Positions 17,602-24,780 of a stretch of 64,000 bases of DNA are shown one piece after another. Each line of letters begins with the position of its first letter. The first letter of the stretch is position 1. The stretch is taken from NCBI GenBank assembly GCA_965214115.1, contig CBDCAU010000003.1:372001-436000 (forward strand), in the 5' to 3' direction. Made by a program: the position numbers and the translations under genes. Source of the DNA: Owenweeksia sp965214115. Lineage in GTDB: Bacteria; Bacteroidota; Bacteroidia; Flavobacteriales; Schleiferiaceae. Under the pieces are notes generated by a model, which searched no databases, was not told the origin of the DNA, and was given only the letters and a program-made list of their open reading frames with translations.

Positions 17602-17778
17602 GGGCGCGGGATTTTTTAAATCTTCCCAAGAGGTTAGGAGTGGAATAACAATTTTGGAATATTTAAGGCTCGTATGATTTGATTGCGAAGATCATTCTAT
17701 TGATATTGAGAAAGGTTTTTACAATTATTCTAAAATGGAACTTTTCACAAAACCTTCACATCTCAGATTTCCAATGCC

Positions 17779-18003
17779 TCAAAAGTATTCTTCCAAATTT
17801 TTCCAGCCCTTTTCTAAATCGGCTGGCGGATAATTATAGTTGATGAACACAAAATTGGGCGACTCCCCGAAAGCGTCTTCCGCTGCTCCAGCCGAATACC
17901 TCACCTTGCCTTCAAAAAAGCGCCATTGTTCATTCTCCAAAATCACCAGCCCACCTATAAAATCGCCACCCTCTTCGTTCAGTTGGTGGATTTTTTTGGT
18001 CAA
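17779..18003 (-). CDS. Small hypothetical protein downstream of the TIR-like gene
   Basis: A 74-residue frame that I do not recognise. It has no signal peptide or membrane helix, is acidic and aromatic-rich in its second half (WRFFEGKVRY, FVFINYNYPP), and ends WKNLEEYF. It lies 23 bases after the TIR-like gene on the same strand. It could be a small partner protein or the remnant of a longer gene. Confidence 0.45.
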   Translation of the reverse strand: MTKKIHQLNEEGGDFIGGLVILENEQWRFFEGKVRYSAGAAEDAFGESPNFVFINYNYPPADLEKGWKNLEEYF

Positions 18004-18026
18004 GGTCGGAGAGCAGGGTGGGGAGT

Positions 18027-18650
18027 TCAGTCGTTCAGGTCAGTAGCCTTTCTTTCTTCTACCCACTCGCGTATACGAGCAATGAGTTCTTCAAAGGAAA
18101 TCTCACCCACGTCATCGGGATCCAAAAGATTCTCTCGGAGCACTTTGTCATAAAAGCCAATGAATTCAAGAAAATCGGTAAAGACAAGTTTGTAGGATTC
18201 GTTTTCTACCAAGTTTAACCGCCGAAGCCAATCGTACACGGCTTTCACAATTTTTTCGGATTGGTTTCCGTGGGCGGCAATGTCATAGCCCGCCAAATCG
18301 GAAATGGCCGCCTGATAGCGCCATTTTTCTTTTTCCAAAATGAGGATGCTGCGCGCATCCAAATCTTCTTTGGCTATCCGGTAACCAAACACTATCCCGC
18401 ATTCGAAAGGCATATTGAACCTGGGCACTTTGTTTTCTCTGGACAGTTCCATCCTCGACAAATCGTGGATGGAATACCAAGAGTCTGCAATGAAATTTTG
18501 GATTTTGCCTAGTCGGGCCGTGCCGGAATCGGATGTCTCTGAGATGAGCGGCTCCATCTCGAAATAAACTAAGCTGAAAAGTAGTGCTTTGAGCAAATCG
18601 AAGTATTCGTTGTCAAAAGGACAATTGATAAATACCTGCCGATTTTCCAT
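18027..18650 (-). CDS. TIR/nucleoside deoxyribosyltransferase-like protein of unknown function
   Basis: A 207-residue cytoplasmic protein. The N-terminal VFINCPFDNEYFDLLKALLF, followed by DSGTARLGKIQNFI, YSIHDLSRMEL and PRFNMPFECGIVFG, is a recurring signature of bacterial hypothetical proteins whose Rossmann-like fold resembles TIR and nucleoside 2-deoxyribosyltransferase domains. The glutamate in MPFECG takes the position of a catalytic glutamate in such folds. Enzymes of this type often cleave NAD or nucleosides in defence, but that is inference here. It lies three bases after the DUF2188 gene, so they form one unit. Confidence 0.65.
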   Translation of the reverse strand: MENRQVFINCPFDNEYFDLLKALLFSLVYFEMEPLISETSDSGTARLGKIQNFIADSWYSIHDLSRMELSRENKVPRFNMPFECGIVFGYRIAKEDLDARSILILEKEKWRYQAAISDLAGYDIAAHGNQSEKIVKAVYDWLRRLNLVENESYKLVFTDFLEFIGFYDKVLRENLLDPDDVGEISFEELIARIREWVEERKATDLND

Positions 18651-18653
18651 CTT

Positions 18654-19004
18654 TTATTTTGACAGGGGAATATGCTTGGAGATTCTGCCGTCCGCGCGAT
18701 GGACTACGATGTTCTTGACGTAAGCCAATCGTTTGGCTTGGGCAATCGCTTCGCTTTGAAGCCTGCAAACCACGGTAGCCCTTTGGCTGCCCTCCCTTTT
18801 TACCGACCATCCATCGGAGGTTTTTAGGATATGTACGGCATCCCGATTGACTCTCCCAGCTTCTTTGAATTTCGCCGAAAGATTGCTGAGGTTTTTTTTG
18901 GGAGTTCGCTTGCTATAACTCCTTTTTCTACTTGTACTGGTAACTATCATCAGTTTTACGCTTGTGAGGTATCCTAATAAGTTTTTTAATCGGAGAGTTG
19001 CCAT
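18654..19004 (-). CDS. DUF2188 domain protein
   Basis: A protein of up to 116 residues. The C-terminal half matches the DUF2188 pattern: AVHILKTSDGWSVKREG, RATVVCRLQSEAIAQAKRLA and VVHRADGRISKHIPLSK. The N-terminal half is basic and Ser/Lys-rich (RKRSYSKRTPKKN) and may bind nucleic acid. Two starts are possible: ATG at 19004, or ATG at 18950, which drops an 18-residue hydrophobic lead. It is the first gene of a three-gene cassette with the TIR-like protein. Confidence 0.65.
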   Translation of the reverse strand: MATLRLKNLLGYLTSVKLMIVTSTSRKRSYSKRTPKKNLSNLSAKFKEAGRVNRDAVHILKTSDGWSVKREGSQRATVVCRLQSEAIAQAKRLAYVKNIVVHRADGRISKHIPLSK

Positions 19005-19291
19005 CTATTTACTATGTGTCATTGAGACAAAAACCCTTGGCAAATGTTGCCTCTAGAATTTCCCAAAAGTAGGGAAGCCAAAAGAAAAATGAAACCTTTT
19101 GGGAAAACATTCTTATAATGACGACAACAATTTTTAACAACGGCAAGGCTGTGCAACGTGAATCTCCGATACAAATTTCCGTATATCAGAAATCACCCAG
19201 ATAGACAAACTACCGACTGAGAACCAAAAACTGACAACTGACCACTATTTTCCCTACTTTCGCGCGCTCAAAATAATCCCCGCACCGCGCG
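19005..19291. other. Intergenic region before the cysteate synthase-like gene
   Basis: AT-rich noncoding DNA. Bases 19195-19250 have the CTGACAACTGACC-type low-complexity wording seen elsewhere. TACTTTCG at 19254-19261 is a one-mismatch match to the TAnnTTTG box and could serve the gene starting at 19292. Confidence 0.4.
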
Positions 19292-20290
19292 TTGCAAAAT
19301 TCTTATAACAGTATTCTTGAAACCATTGGAAACACGCCGCTGGTGCGGCTTCGCGGGATTTCAGGAGAATTGAAAACTAATGTTTTTGCCAAGTTGGAAG
19401 GTTGCAATCCGGGCCACTCGGCGAAGGACAGGCTGGCGAAATTCGTCATTGAGGCGGCGGAAAAGAACGGCGAACTGCAAAAAGGGGGGACGATTATCGA
19501 AACCACCAGCGGAAATACGGGCCGCAGTTTGGCGATGATTGCAAATTTGAAAGGGTATGAATGCAGCCTTTTCACCAACGAAAAAATCTCGGAAGAAAAA
19601 AAGAGCGTGCTGGAAGCGCTGGGCGCTGAGGTAGTGGTTTGTCCAACGGACGTGGCCGCCGACCATCCCGATTCTTATTACGAGCAAGCCAAAACGCGCC
19701 ACTCGGAAACGCCGAATTCCATTTATATCAATCAATATTACAACCAAGCCAACGTAGAAGCACATTATAAAATGACCGGCCCCGAAATCTGGGAGCAGAC
19801 CGAAGGAAAAATCACGCACTTCGTTTGCTGCGTGGGCACGGGCGGCACCATTTCTGGCACGGCGAAATTCCTGAAAGAAAAAAATCCCGACATTATTATA
19901 ATAGGTGTCGATGCGGTCGGCTCGGTCTTGACCAAGTTTCACCGCGAAGGCATTTTGGACGAAACCGAAATCAAACCGTACCAACTGGAAGGGGTGGGTA
20001 AAAACATCATTCCCAGCACGGTGCACTTTGATTTGATCGACGAAATGGTGCAGGTGGAGGACGCGCCGAGTTTACGGCGCGCGCTGGATTTGGCGCGGAA
20101 CGAAAGCATTTTGGCGGGGCCGAGCGGCGGGGCGGCCATCCAAGGTTTGTTTGAAACCGAGACCCCTTTTAGCGAAAGCGACCTAATAGTAACGCTACTG
20201 CCCGACCACGGCGTGGCCTACCTCAGCAAGCTGTACAACAAGGCGTGGCGGCGCGCGAACGGTTTTGCGGAAATCGCGACATCTTATTAA
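19292..20290 (+). CDS. capA: PLP-dependent CBS/cysteine synthase family enzyme, probable cysteate synthase
   Basis: A 332-residue fold-type II PLP enzyme. It includes TIGNTPLVRL (11-20), the PLP lysine at residue 45 in GHSAKDRLA (the family usually has S-V/I-KDR), the ETTSGNTGRSLA phosphate/substrate loop, and VGTGGTISGTAKFL. There is no CBS regulatory tail. The only start that keeps the conserved N terminus is TTG at 19292, as an in-frame stop lies at 19274. The next gene encodes an alpha-oxoamine synthase, the arrangement expected for capnine (sulfonolipid) synthesis, where CapA, a CBS relative, makes cysteate from O-phosphoserine and sulfite. Ordinary cysteine synthase is the alternative. 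Confidence 0.75.
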   Translation: MQNSYNSILETIGNTPLVRLRGISGELKTNVFAKLEGCNPGHSAKDRLAKFVIEAAEKNGELQKGGTIIETTSGNTGRSLAMIANLKGYECSLFTNEKISEEKKSVLEALGAEVVVCPTDVAADHPDSYYEQAKTRHSETPNSIYINQYYNQANVEAHYKMTGPEIWEQTEGKITHFVCCVGTGGTISGTAKFLKEKNPDIIIIGVDAVGSVLTKFHREGILDETEIKPYQLEGVGKNIIPSTVHFDLIDEMVQVEDAPSLRRALDLARNESILAGPSGGAAIQGLFETETPFSESDLIVTLLPDHGVAYLSKLYNKAWRRANGFAEIATSY

Positions 20291-20361
20291 CCAAGCGGCT
20301 TATTTCTTAACATTGGCGAAACCATTGTCCTAATTTTCATATCATTACAGAATATTATCAG

Positions 20362-21666
20362 ATGAAAAACGGAACTAAAATCAACGGAATGGAGGCACAA
20401 CAACTGGAGGTGCGCAGCAACGATTTGTTTGACAAAATAAAAGACGCTGGGCCACTGGGCCGCTACGGCGATGATGCCGAGGGCTATTACATTTTCCCGA
20501 AACTGACGGGCAAAATCGGTAACCGGATGCAGTTTCACGGCCGCGAGGTGATTTGCTGGAGCGTGAACAATTATCTCGGTTTGGCCGAGCATCCCGAGGT
20601 GCGCGAGGCTGACGCTACCGCATCGGCGCAGTGGGGATTGGCGTATCCGATGGGCAGCCGGATGATGAGCGGCAACAGCGACCTACACGACCGCTTGGAA
20701 AACGAGTTGGCGGATTTTGTGCAAAAGGAGAAAGCTGTTTTGGTAAACTTTGGATATCAAGGGATTATGAGTGCGATTGACGCTCTTCTTGATAGAAATG
20801 ACGTGGTGGTGTATGATGCCGAAAGCCACGCTTGCATCGTGGACGGCGTGCGGATGCACTTGGGCCGTCGCTTGGCTTTTTCGCACAATGATGTGGAAAG
20901 TTTGGAAAAAAACTTGAAGCGCGCCCAGAAAATGGTGGCGGGTACTGACGGTGGGATTTTGGTGATTTCCGAAGGCGTGTTCGGGATGCGCGGCGACCAA
21001 GGAAAGTTGAAAGAAATCGTCGCTCTGAAAGAAAAATACAACTTCCGCCTGATGGTGGACGACGCGCACGGTTTTGGCACTTTGGGCGAAACTGGCGCTG
21101 GGGCGGGAGAGGAGCAGGGGGTTCAACAAGACATTGATATTTACTTCGCCACTTTCGCCAAATCAATGGCGAGCATCGGCGCGTTCTTGGCCGGCAGCCA
21201 CAATTTGATTCAATTTCTGAAATACAAAATGCGTTCGCAGATTTTTGCGAAATCATTGCCGATGCCGCTGGTGGTGGGCAATTTAAAACGCCTCGAACTT
21301 TTGCGCACCCGCCCCGAATTGAAAGAAAAACTGTGGCACAACGTGCGCCTTCTGCAAAATGGCTTAACCGAAGCGGGCTTCGATATCGGCATCACCGACA
21401 GTTGCGTGACCCCCGTTTATATGAAAGGCGAGGTGGTGGAAGCCACTCATATGGTGATGGATTTGCGCGAGAACCACGGCATTTTTTGTTCGATTGTAGT
21501 GTATCCGGTGATTCCAAAAGGGATGATTTTGTTGCGTTTGATCCCGACCACGGTGCATACGGAGCAAGACGTTCGCGAGACGGTGCGCGCTTTTCAGGCG
21601 GTGAAATCGAAACTGGAAAACGGTGAATATCAGAAAGATAAAATGGTGAATCCGGTGAAAGCGTGA
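20362..21666 (+). CDS. capB: Alpha-oxoamine synthase, probable cysteate C-fatty acyltransferase
   Basis: A 434-residue PLP enzyme of the family containing serine palmitoyltransferase, KBL and BioF, which condense an amino acid with an acyl-CoA. Motifs: NNYLGLAEHPEVRE, the cofactor-stacking DAESHACIVDG, the PLP Asp/His in MVDDAHGFGTLGE, and the PLP lysine in FATFAKSMASIGAF near residue 270. It follows the cysteate synthase-like gene on the same strand, 71 bases on, with a good terminator after it, so the pair is likely one transcription unit. That pairing favours cysteate as the substrate (3-dehydrocapnine formation); serine palmitoyltransferase cannot be excluded from sequence alone. Confidence 0.75.
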   Translation: MKNGTKINGMEAQQLEVRSNDLFDKIKDAGPLGRYGDDAEGYYIFPKLTGKIGNRMQFHGREVICWSVNNYLGLAEHPEVREADATASAQWGLAYPMGSRMMSGNSDLHDRLENELADFVQKEKAVLVNFGYQGIMSAIDALLDRNDVVVYDAESHACIVDGVRMHLGRRLAFSHNDVESLEKNLKRAQKMVAGTDGGILVISEGVFGMRGDQGKLKEIVALKEKYNFRLMVDDAHGFGTLGETGAGAGEEQGVQQDIDIYFATFAKSMASIGAFLAGSHNLIQFLKYKMRSQIFAKSLPMPLVVGNLKRLELLRTRPELKEKLWHNVRLLQNGLTEAGFDIGITDSCVTPVYMKGEVVEATHMVMDLRENHGIFCSIVVYPVIPKGMILLRLIPTTVHTEQDVRETVRAFQAVKSKLENGEYQKDKMVNPVKA

Positions 21667-21692
21667 TCGGCAAATAGTGAATAAGTAATTCT

Positions 21693-21726
21693 AAAAACCC
21701 GTATCTTTTAAATGGTGCGGGTTTTT
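21693..21726 (+). terminator. Rho-independent terminator after the capB-like gene
   Basis: A nine-base stem, AAAAACCCG paired with CGGGTTTTT across a 16-base loop, ends in a T run. It lies 27 bases after the stop codon. Confidence 0.8.
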
Positions 21727-22274
21727 CTATTTTTGGAAAAAGACTAAAAAATGACAGTTGTACTAAATTGTCATCCTCCGAAGGGGAAATTAATGAAGCT
21801 ACTTTGAGAGTCTCAAAAAAGGGGATTTAAATCTCATAATTCAAAGGAAAAATAGATTGGGGAAAGGGGGGCTTTGAAATTACAAAAAAAGTTGTGGAGC
21901 AAATTAGTATCCCGGCCTAATTTCGGAAAATTATTTATTTGACAGAAAATGCTAAAGTTAAATCTAAAAAAACCGAGTATAAAGGAAATAGAGGAATACC
22001 AGTAAATTTAACCAAAAGTGGTAATCAAAAAAAAAATCCATCAGCTTACTGAAAGAACTTTTGTTTCGTGGATTATTCTCAGTATGGTTATTATTCTTCA
22101 TAGATTTCTTAAAGTATGAATAGCTTTGATTTGGCGGTGTAAACTTTTGGAGTTTGTTTTTCCACCCAGCCTAAATAACCCAATAACCCAATAACCCAAT
22201 AACCCAATAACCCAATAACCCAATAACCCCTTAATCCAATAACCAATAACTAACTGACGACCAACAACTGAAAA
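21727..22274. other. Long AT-rich intergenic region
   Basis: About 550 bases with no convincing gene on either strand. The left two thirds is AT-rich, with several short frames broken by stops. It may be decayed coding DNA, but nothing is recognisable. The right end carries an 8-bp tandem array (separate entry) and ATAACTAACTGACGACCAACAACTG-like low-complexity DNA. Confidence 0.5.
22177..22229. repeat. Tandem octamer array, unit AACCCAAT
   Basis: Six perfect AACCCAAT units (22177-22224) plus a partial seventh. Related arrays with units TACCCAAT (43461) and CATTGTCC (59958) lie elsewhere in the window. Confidence 0.92.
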
Positions 22275-23435
22275 CTATTTATCCATCCAACTCTCCCAAT
22301 AATCCCCCGTCTGCAATTTCACGGCTTCTTCCGTTACCATCAGTGGTTTGAAGGTGTCCACCATCACGGCCAGTTCGCCCGTTTTTTCTTTACCGATGCT
22401 GGCTTCGTAGGCGCCGGGGTGCGGCCCGTGCGGGATGCCGGCGGGATGCAAACTGATAAAACCTTTCTCCACGTGGGCGCGGCTCATAAAATCGCCATCG
22501 ACATAATAGAGAACCTCGTCGCTGTCGATATTGCTGTGGTTGTAGGGCGCGGGGATGGAATCGGGGTGGTAATCGTACAATCTTGGCACGAAGGAGCAAA
22601 TCACAAAAGCGTCCGTCTCAAAAGTTTGATGGACGGGCGGCGGCTGGTGTACGCGGCCAGTAATCGGCTCGAAATCCTTGATACTGAAGGCATAAGGATA
22701 ATTGTAGCCGTCCCAGCCCACCACGTCGAAGGGGTGGCTGGCGTAGGTGAGGTGGTGCAGGTGGTTGTCTTTTTTGATTTTGATGAGGAACTCGCCCTTT
22801 TCGGAATGCGTTTCCAAATCGCTGGGCCGACGGATGTCGCGCTCGCAAAACGGCGAATGTTCCAAAAGCTGCCCGAACCAATTCCGGTAGCGTTTCGGCG
22901 TATAAACCGGCCGGAAACTTTCGATGATAAAATGGCGGTTGTCCTCGCTTTCAAAGTCCATTTGGTAAATCATCCCGCGCGGAATCACGAGATAATCGCC
23001 GTAGCCGAATTCGATGTTTCCTAAAAATGTCCGAAGCGTTCCGTTTCCCTTGTGGATGAAAATCACCTCGTCGGCTTGGGTGTTTTTATAAAAATAATCC
23101 CGTAGGCTTTTTTTGGGCGCGGCCACGCTGAGGTGAACATCCGAGTTGACCAAAACTCGCTTTCTGGCTTCCAGCAAATCGTCGGTGGCGGGCGCTTTCC
23201 AGCCTTCCAGCATCCGGCTGGTGATGTTGTTTTTCGCGGCGATTTTCGGCGTCAGGTCGATGGCCTCGCCGATTTCCTTCACCATCGTGGGGCGCTCCAA
23301 ATGATAGAGCAGGCTCGACATCCCATCAAAACCGATGGTGCCGAAAAGCTGCTCGTAGTGCAGGCCGCCGCCTTCTTTTTTAAAAACCGTGTGCCGCTTG
23401 TGCGGGATTTTTCCGAGGGTGTGGTAGATGGGCAT
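22275..23435 (-). CDS. hmgA: Homogentisate 1,2-dioxygenase
   Basis: A 386-residue cupin enzyme that opens the ring of homogentisate to maleylacetoacetate in tyrosine/phenylalanine breakdown, using Fe(II). Iron-ligand and active-site motifs lie in the C-terminal half: YNHSNIDSDEVLYYVDGDF with the ligand glutamate, and SLHPAGIPHGPHPGA with histidines. YPYAFSIKDFEPITGRVHQPPP is a further family hallmark. Length is near the bacterial norm. Its ATG overlaps the stop codon of an upstream broken HepT gene (TAATG). No fumarylacetoacetase or HPPD gene lies in the window. Confidence 0.93.
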   Translation of the reverse strand: MPIYHTLGKIPHKRHTVFKKEGGGLHYEQLFGTIGFDGMSSLLYHLERPTMVKEIGEAIDLTPKIAAKNNITSRMLEGWKAPATDDLLEARKRVLVNSDVHLSVAAPKKSLRDYFYKNTQADEVIFIHKGNGTLRTFLGNIEFGYGDYLVIPRGMIYQMDFESEDNRHFIIESFRPVYTPKRYRNWFGQLLEHSPFCERDIRRPSDLETHSEKGEFLIKIKKDNHLHHLTYASHPFDVVGWDGYNYPYAFSIKDFEPITGRVHQPPPVHQTFETDAFVICSFVPRLYDYHPDSIPAPYNHSNIDSDEVLYYVDGDFMSRAHVEKGFISLHPAGIPHGPHPGAYEASIGKEKTGELAVMVDTFKPLMVTEEAVKLQTGDYWESWMDK

Positions 23436-23767
23436 TATTCTTCAATTTCTTTTTGGATAACGGCTTTGAGGGAAGGCAGTTCAAACTGGATAACATCCAA
23501 AAGTTCCTCATATCTCACATTTTGATATTCGTGTACCAAAACATTATGTAAATCTGTAATTTATCTCAACGGAATTTCAGCGTATTTCTCTTTAAGAGTT
23601 GAAGACAACTTTTTTGAATACTCACCGATGGCAATTAACTCAAGAACTATTTAGCGACTGATATATTCGTCATCAAAAGGTTTTTTGCTCAACGGATAAG
23701 CTGCCTTTTCTATAAATAAAATAGAAGCCCAAATATGTTCAATCCAATAGGCGTCATTCCGTGCCAT
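23435..23767 (-). pseudogene. HepT-like (HEPN, DUF86) toxin pseudogene with two in-frame stops
   Basis: Read from the ATG at 23767, the frame gives MARNDAYWIEHIWASILFIE..., then TAA after ...DEYISR, then IVLELIAIGEYSKKLS..., a second TAA after YAEIPLR, then ITDLHNVLVHEYQNVRYEELL to a stop at 23435. Length (110 residues) and layout match HepT. The RNase motif Rx4H is also degraded (HNVLVH instead of RNxxxH). Its start lies 14 bases inside the MNT gene, the normal coupling for this module. Confidence 0.85.
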
Positions 23768-24050
23768 AAATGAGTTTTAAATCATTGCCAATATATTTCC
23801 AAAAACTTTTCTTGATGGAATCGTAATTCAGCAAGTCCACTTTGCGATTGAGGATTTCACTCAGTTCGTCGCGCATTTTCCACCTTCCAAAAAGCCCGAC
23901 TTCGCGCGGGAAATCGCCGATAATATCCACATCTGAATCCTCGTTCTCATCCCCCCGCGCGTAGCTCCCAAAAAGGTAAACCCGCTTCACGGGTTTGTCC
24001 TTAAAAAACTCGCGGACGGATTCTTCGATATTTTGACTGGTCTGAACCAT
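23754..24050 (-). CDS. MNT-type nucleotidyltransferase (antitoxin), copy 1
   Basis: A 98-residue minimal nucleotidyltransferase. The catalytic motif is LFGSYARGDENEDSDVDI (GSxxx...DxD), which in MntA-type antitoxins AMPylates the HEPN toxin. Residues 65-95 hold the third helical/acidic segment with KVDLL. It is very similar to the copy at 24384-24680 (both read DKPVKRVYLFGSYARG), pointing to a tandem duplication. Its HepT partner downstream is dead. Confidence 0.88.
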   Translation of the reverse strand: MVQTSQNIEESVREFFKDKPVKRVYLFGSYARGDENEDSDVDIIGDFPREVGLFGRWKMRDELSEILNRKVDLLNYDSIKKSFWKYIGNDLKLIYGTE

Positions 24051-24064
24051 TGTTTAAAATGATA

Positions 24065-24397
24065 CTATTTTCCTTTAAAAGTGTTATGCAAATAAGGAAT
24101 GTCCTCTTCGATTGTTTGGTAGAGGATATTGATATTAATATCAAAATACTTATGTACAAAATGATTGCGCATTCCTTTAATCTTACGCCATTGAATATGT
24201 GGATATCTTGCCTTCAATTCTTCCGAAAAATGATTAGCTGCTTCGCCAATTATTTCAACGTTCTTGACCATAGCCCAATAAAGATTCTTGTCATTTTCCA
24301 AGAAATGAATCGGTTTGTTTTCCATCTCGTTTTGAATATACTCAATGGCCTCAAGCATACTTTCCATCCAAAATTTATCCTTATCAACTTTTTTCAT
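24065..24397 (-). CDS. HepT-like ribonuclease toxin (DUF86), intact
   Basis: A 110-residue all-alpha HEPN protein. The active-site Rx4H motif is present in KGMRNHFVHKYF near residue 77, and the frame is uninterrupted. NVEIIGEAANHFSEEL is the conserved helix before it. HepT proteins cleave RNA and are inhibited by the adjacent MNT nucleotidyltransferase. The start overlaps the end of the MNT gene at 24384 by 14 bases. Confidence 0.87.
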   Translation of the reverse strand: MKKVDKDKFWMESMLEAIEYIQNEMENKPIHFLENDKNLYWAMVKNVEIIGEAANHFSEELKARYPHIQWRKIKGMRNHFVHKYFDININILYQTIEEDIPYLHNTFKGK

Positions 24398-24680
24398 AAA
24401 TAATTCTCAAGTCATCTTTGATGTATTTCAGAAAATTGGCCTTTATGCCGCCGTGAGAAATTAAATCCACCTTTCTTCCCAAAATATCAGACAAATCCTG
24501 CTCCATACCAATTTTCATAAGAAGTCCGAAAGGCTCAGTATATTCAAATAACAAATCAACATCTGAATTTTCATTCTCCTCCCCCCGCGCATAGCTTCCA
24601 AAAAGATAAACTCTTTTCACAGGTTTGTCTCTAAAAAATTCGCGCACCGTTTCTTCGATATTGTCAGTAGTAGGTATCAT
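24384..24680 (-). CDS. MNT-type nucleotidyltransferase (antitoxin), copy 2
   Basis: A 98-residue minimal nucleotidyltransferase with LFGSYARGEENENSDVDLLFEY as the catalytic segment. It heads the intact HepT/MNT pair and is paralogous to the copy 330 bases downstream, from which it differs mainly after the DVD motif. It is the first gene of a four-gene minus-strand run (MNT-HepT-MNT-dead HepT) ending at hmgA. Confidence 0.88.
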   Translation of the reverse strand: MIPTTDNIEETVREFFRDKPVKRVYLFGSYARGEENENSDVDLLFEYTEPFGLLMKIGMEQDLSDILGRKVDLISHGGIKANFLKYIKDDLRIIYEKS

Positions 24681-24713
24681 TCTTTTTCAAAAGTACGAAA
24701 GCAAATATCTTCC

Positions 24714-24757
24714 AAAAACAAAAGCGGGATTCCCTTTTAAAAAAAGAAATCCCGCCT
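24714..24757 (-). terminator. Terminator after the type IX cargo gene
   Basis: On the minus strand GGCGGGATT pairs with AATCCCGC across a T/A-rich loop, then TTTTGTTTTTGG follows. It lies just downstream of the gene ending at 24781. Confidence 0.7.
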
Positions 24758-24780
24758 TTACGGCAAACCGAGGGCGTTTG

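Noticed and set aside
20362..21666. 8-amino-7-oxononanoate synthase (biotin) or glycine C-acetyltransferase
   Set aside because: No biotin genes are adjacent, and the upstream CBS-like gene fits sulfonolipid synthesis better; kept only as an alternative.
21727..22170. A small protein gene in the long gap after the capB-like gene
   Set aside because: Short frames are AT-rich, start poorly and match nothing; no promoter or partner supports them.
22177..22229. Tandem repeats as a CRISPR array
   Set aside because: Units are 8 bases with no spacers, and no cas gene is present; the same holds for the arrays at 43461 and 59958.
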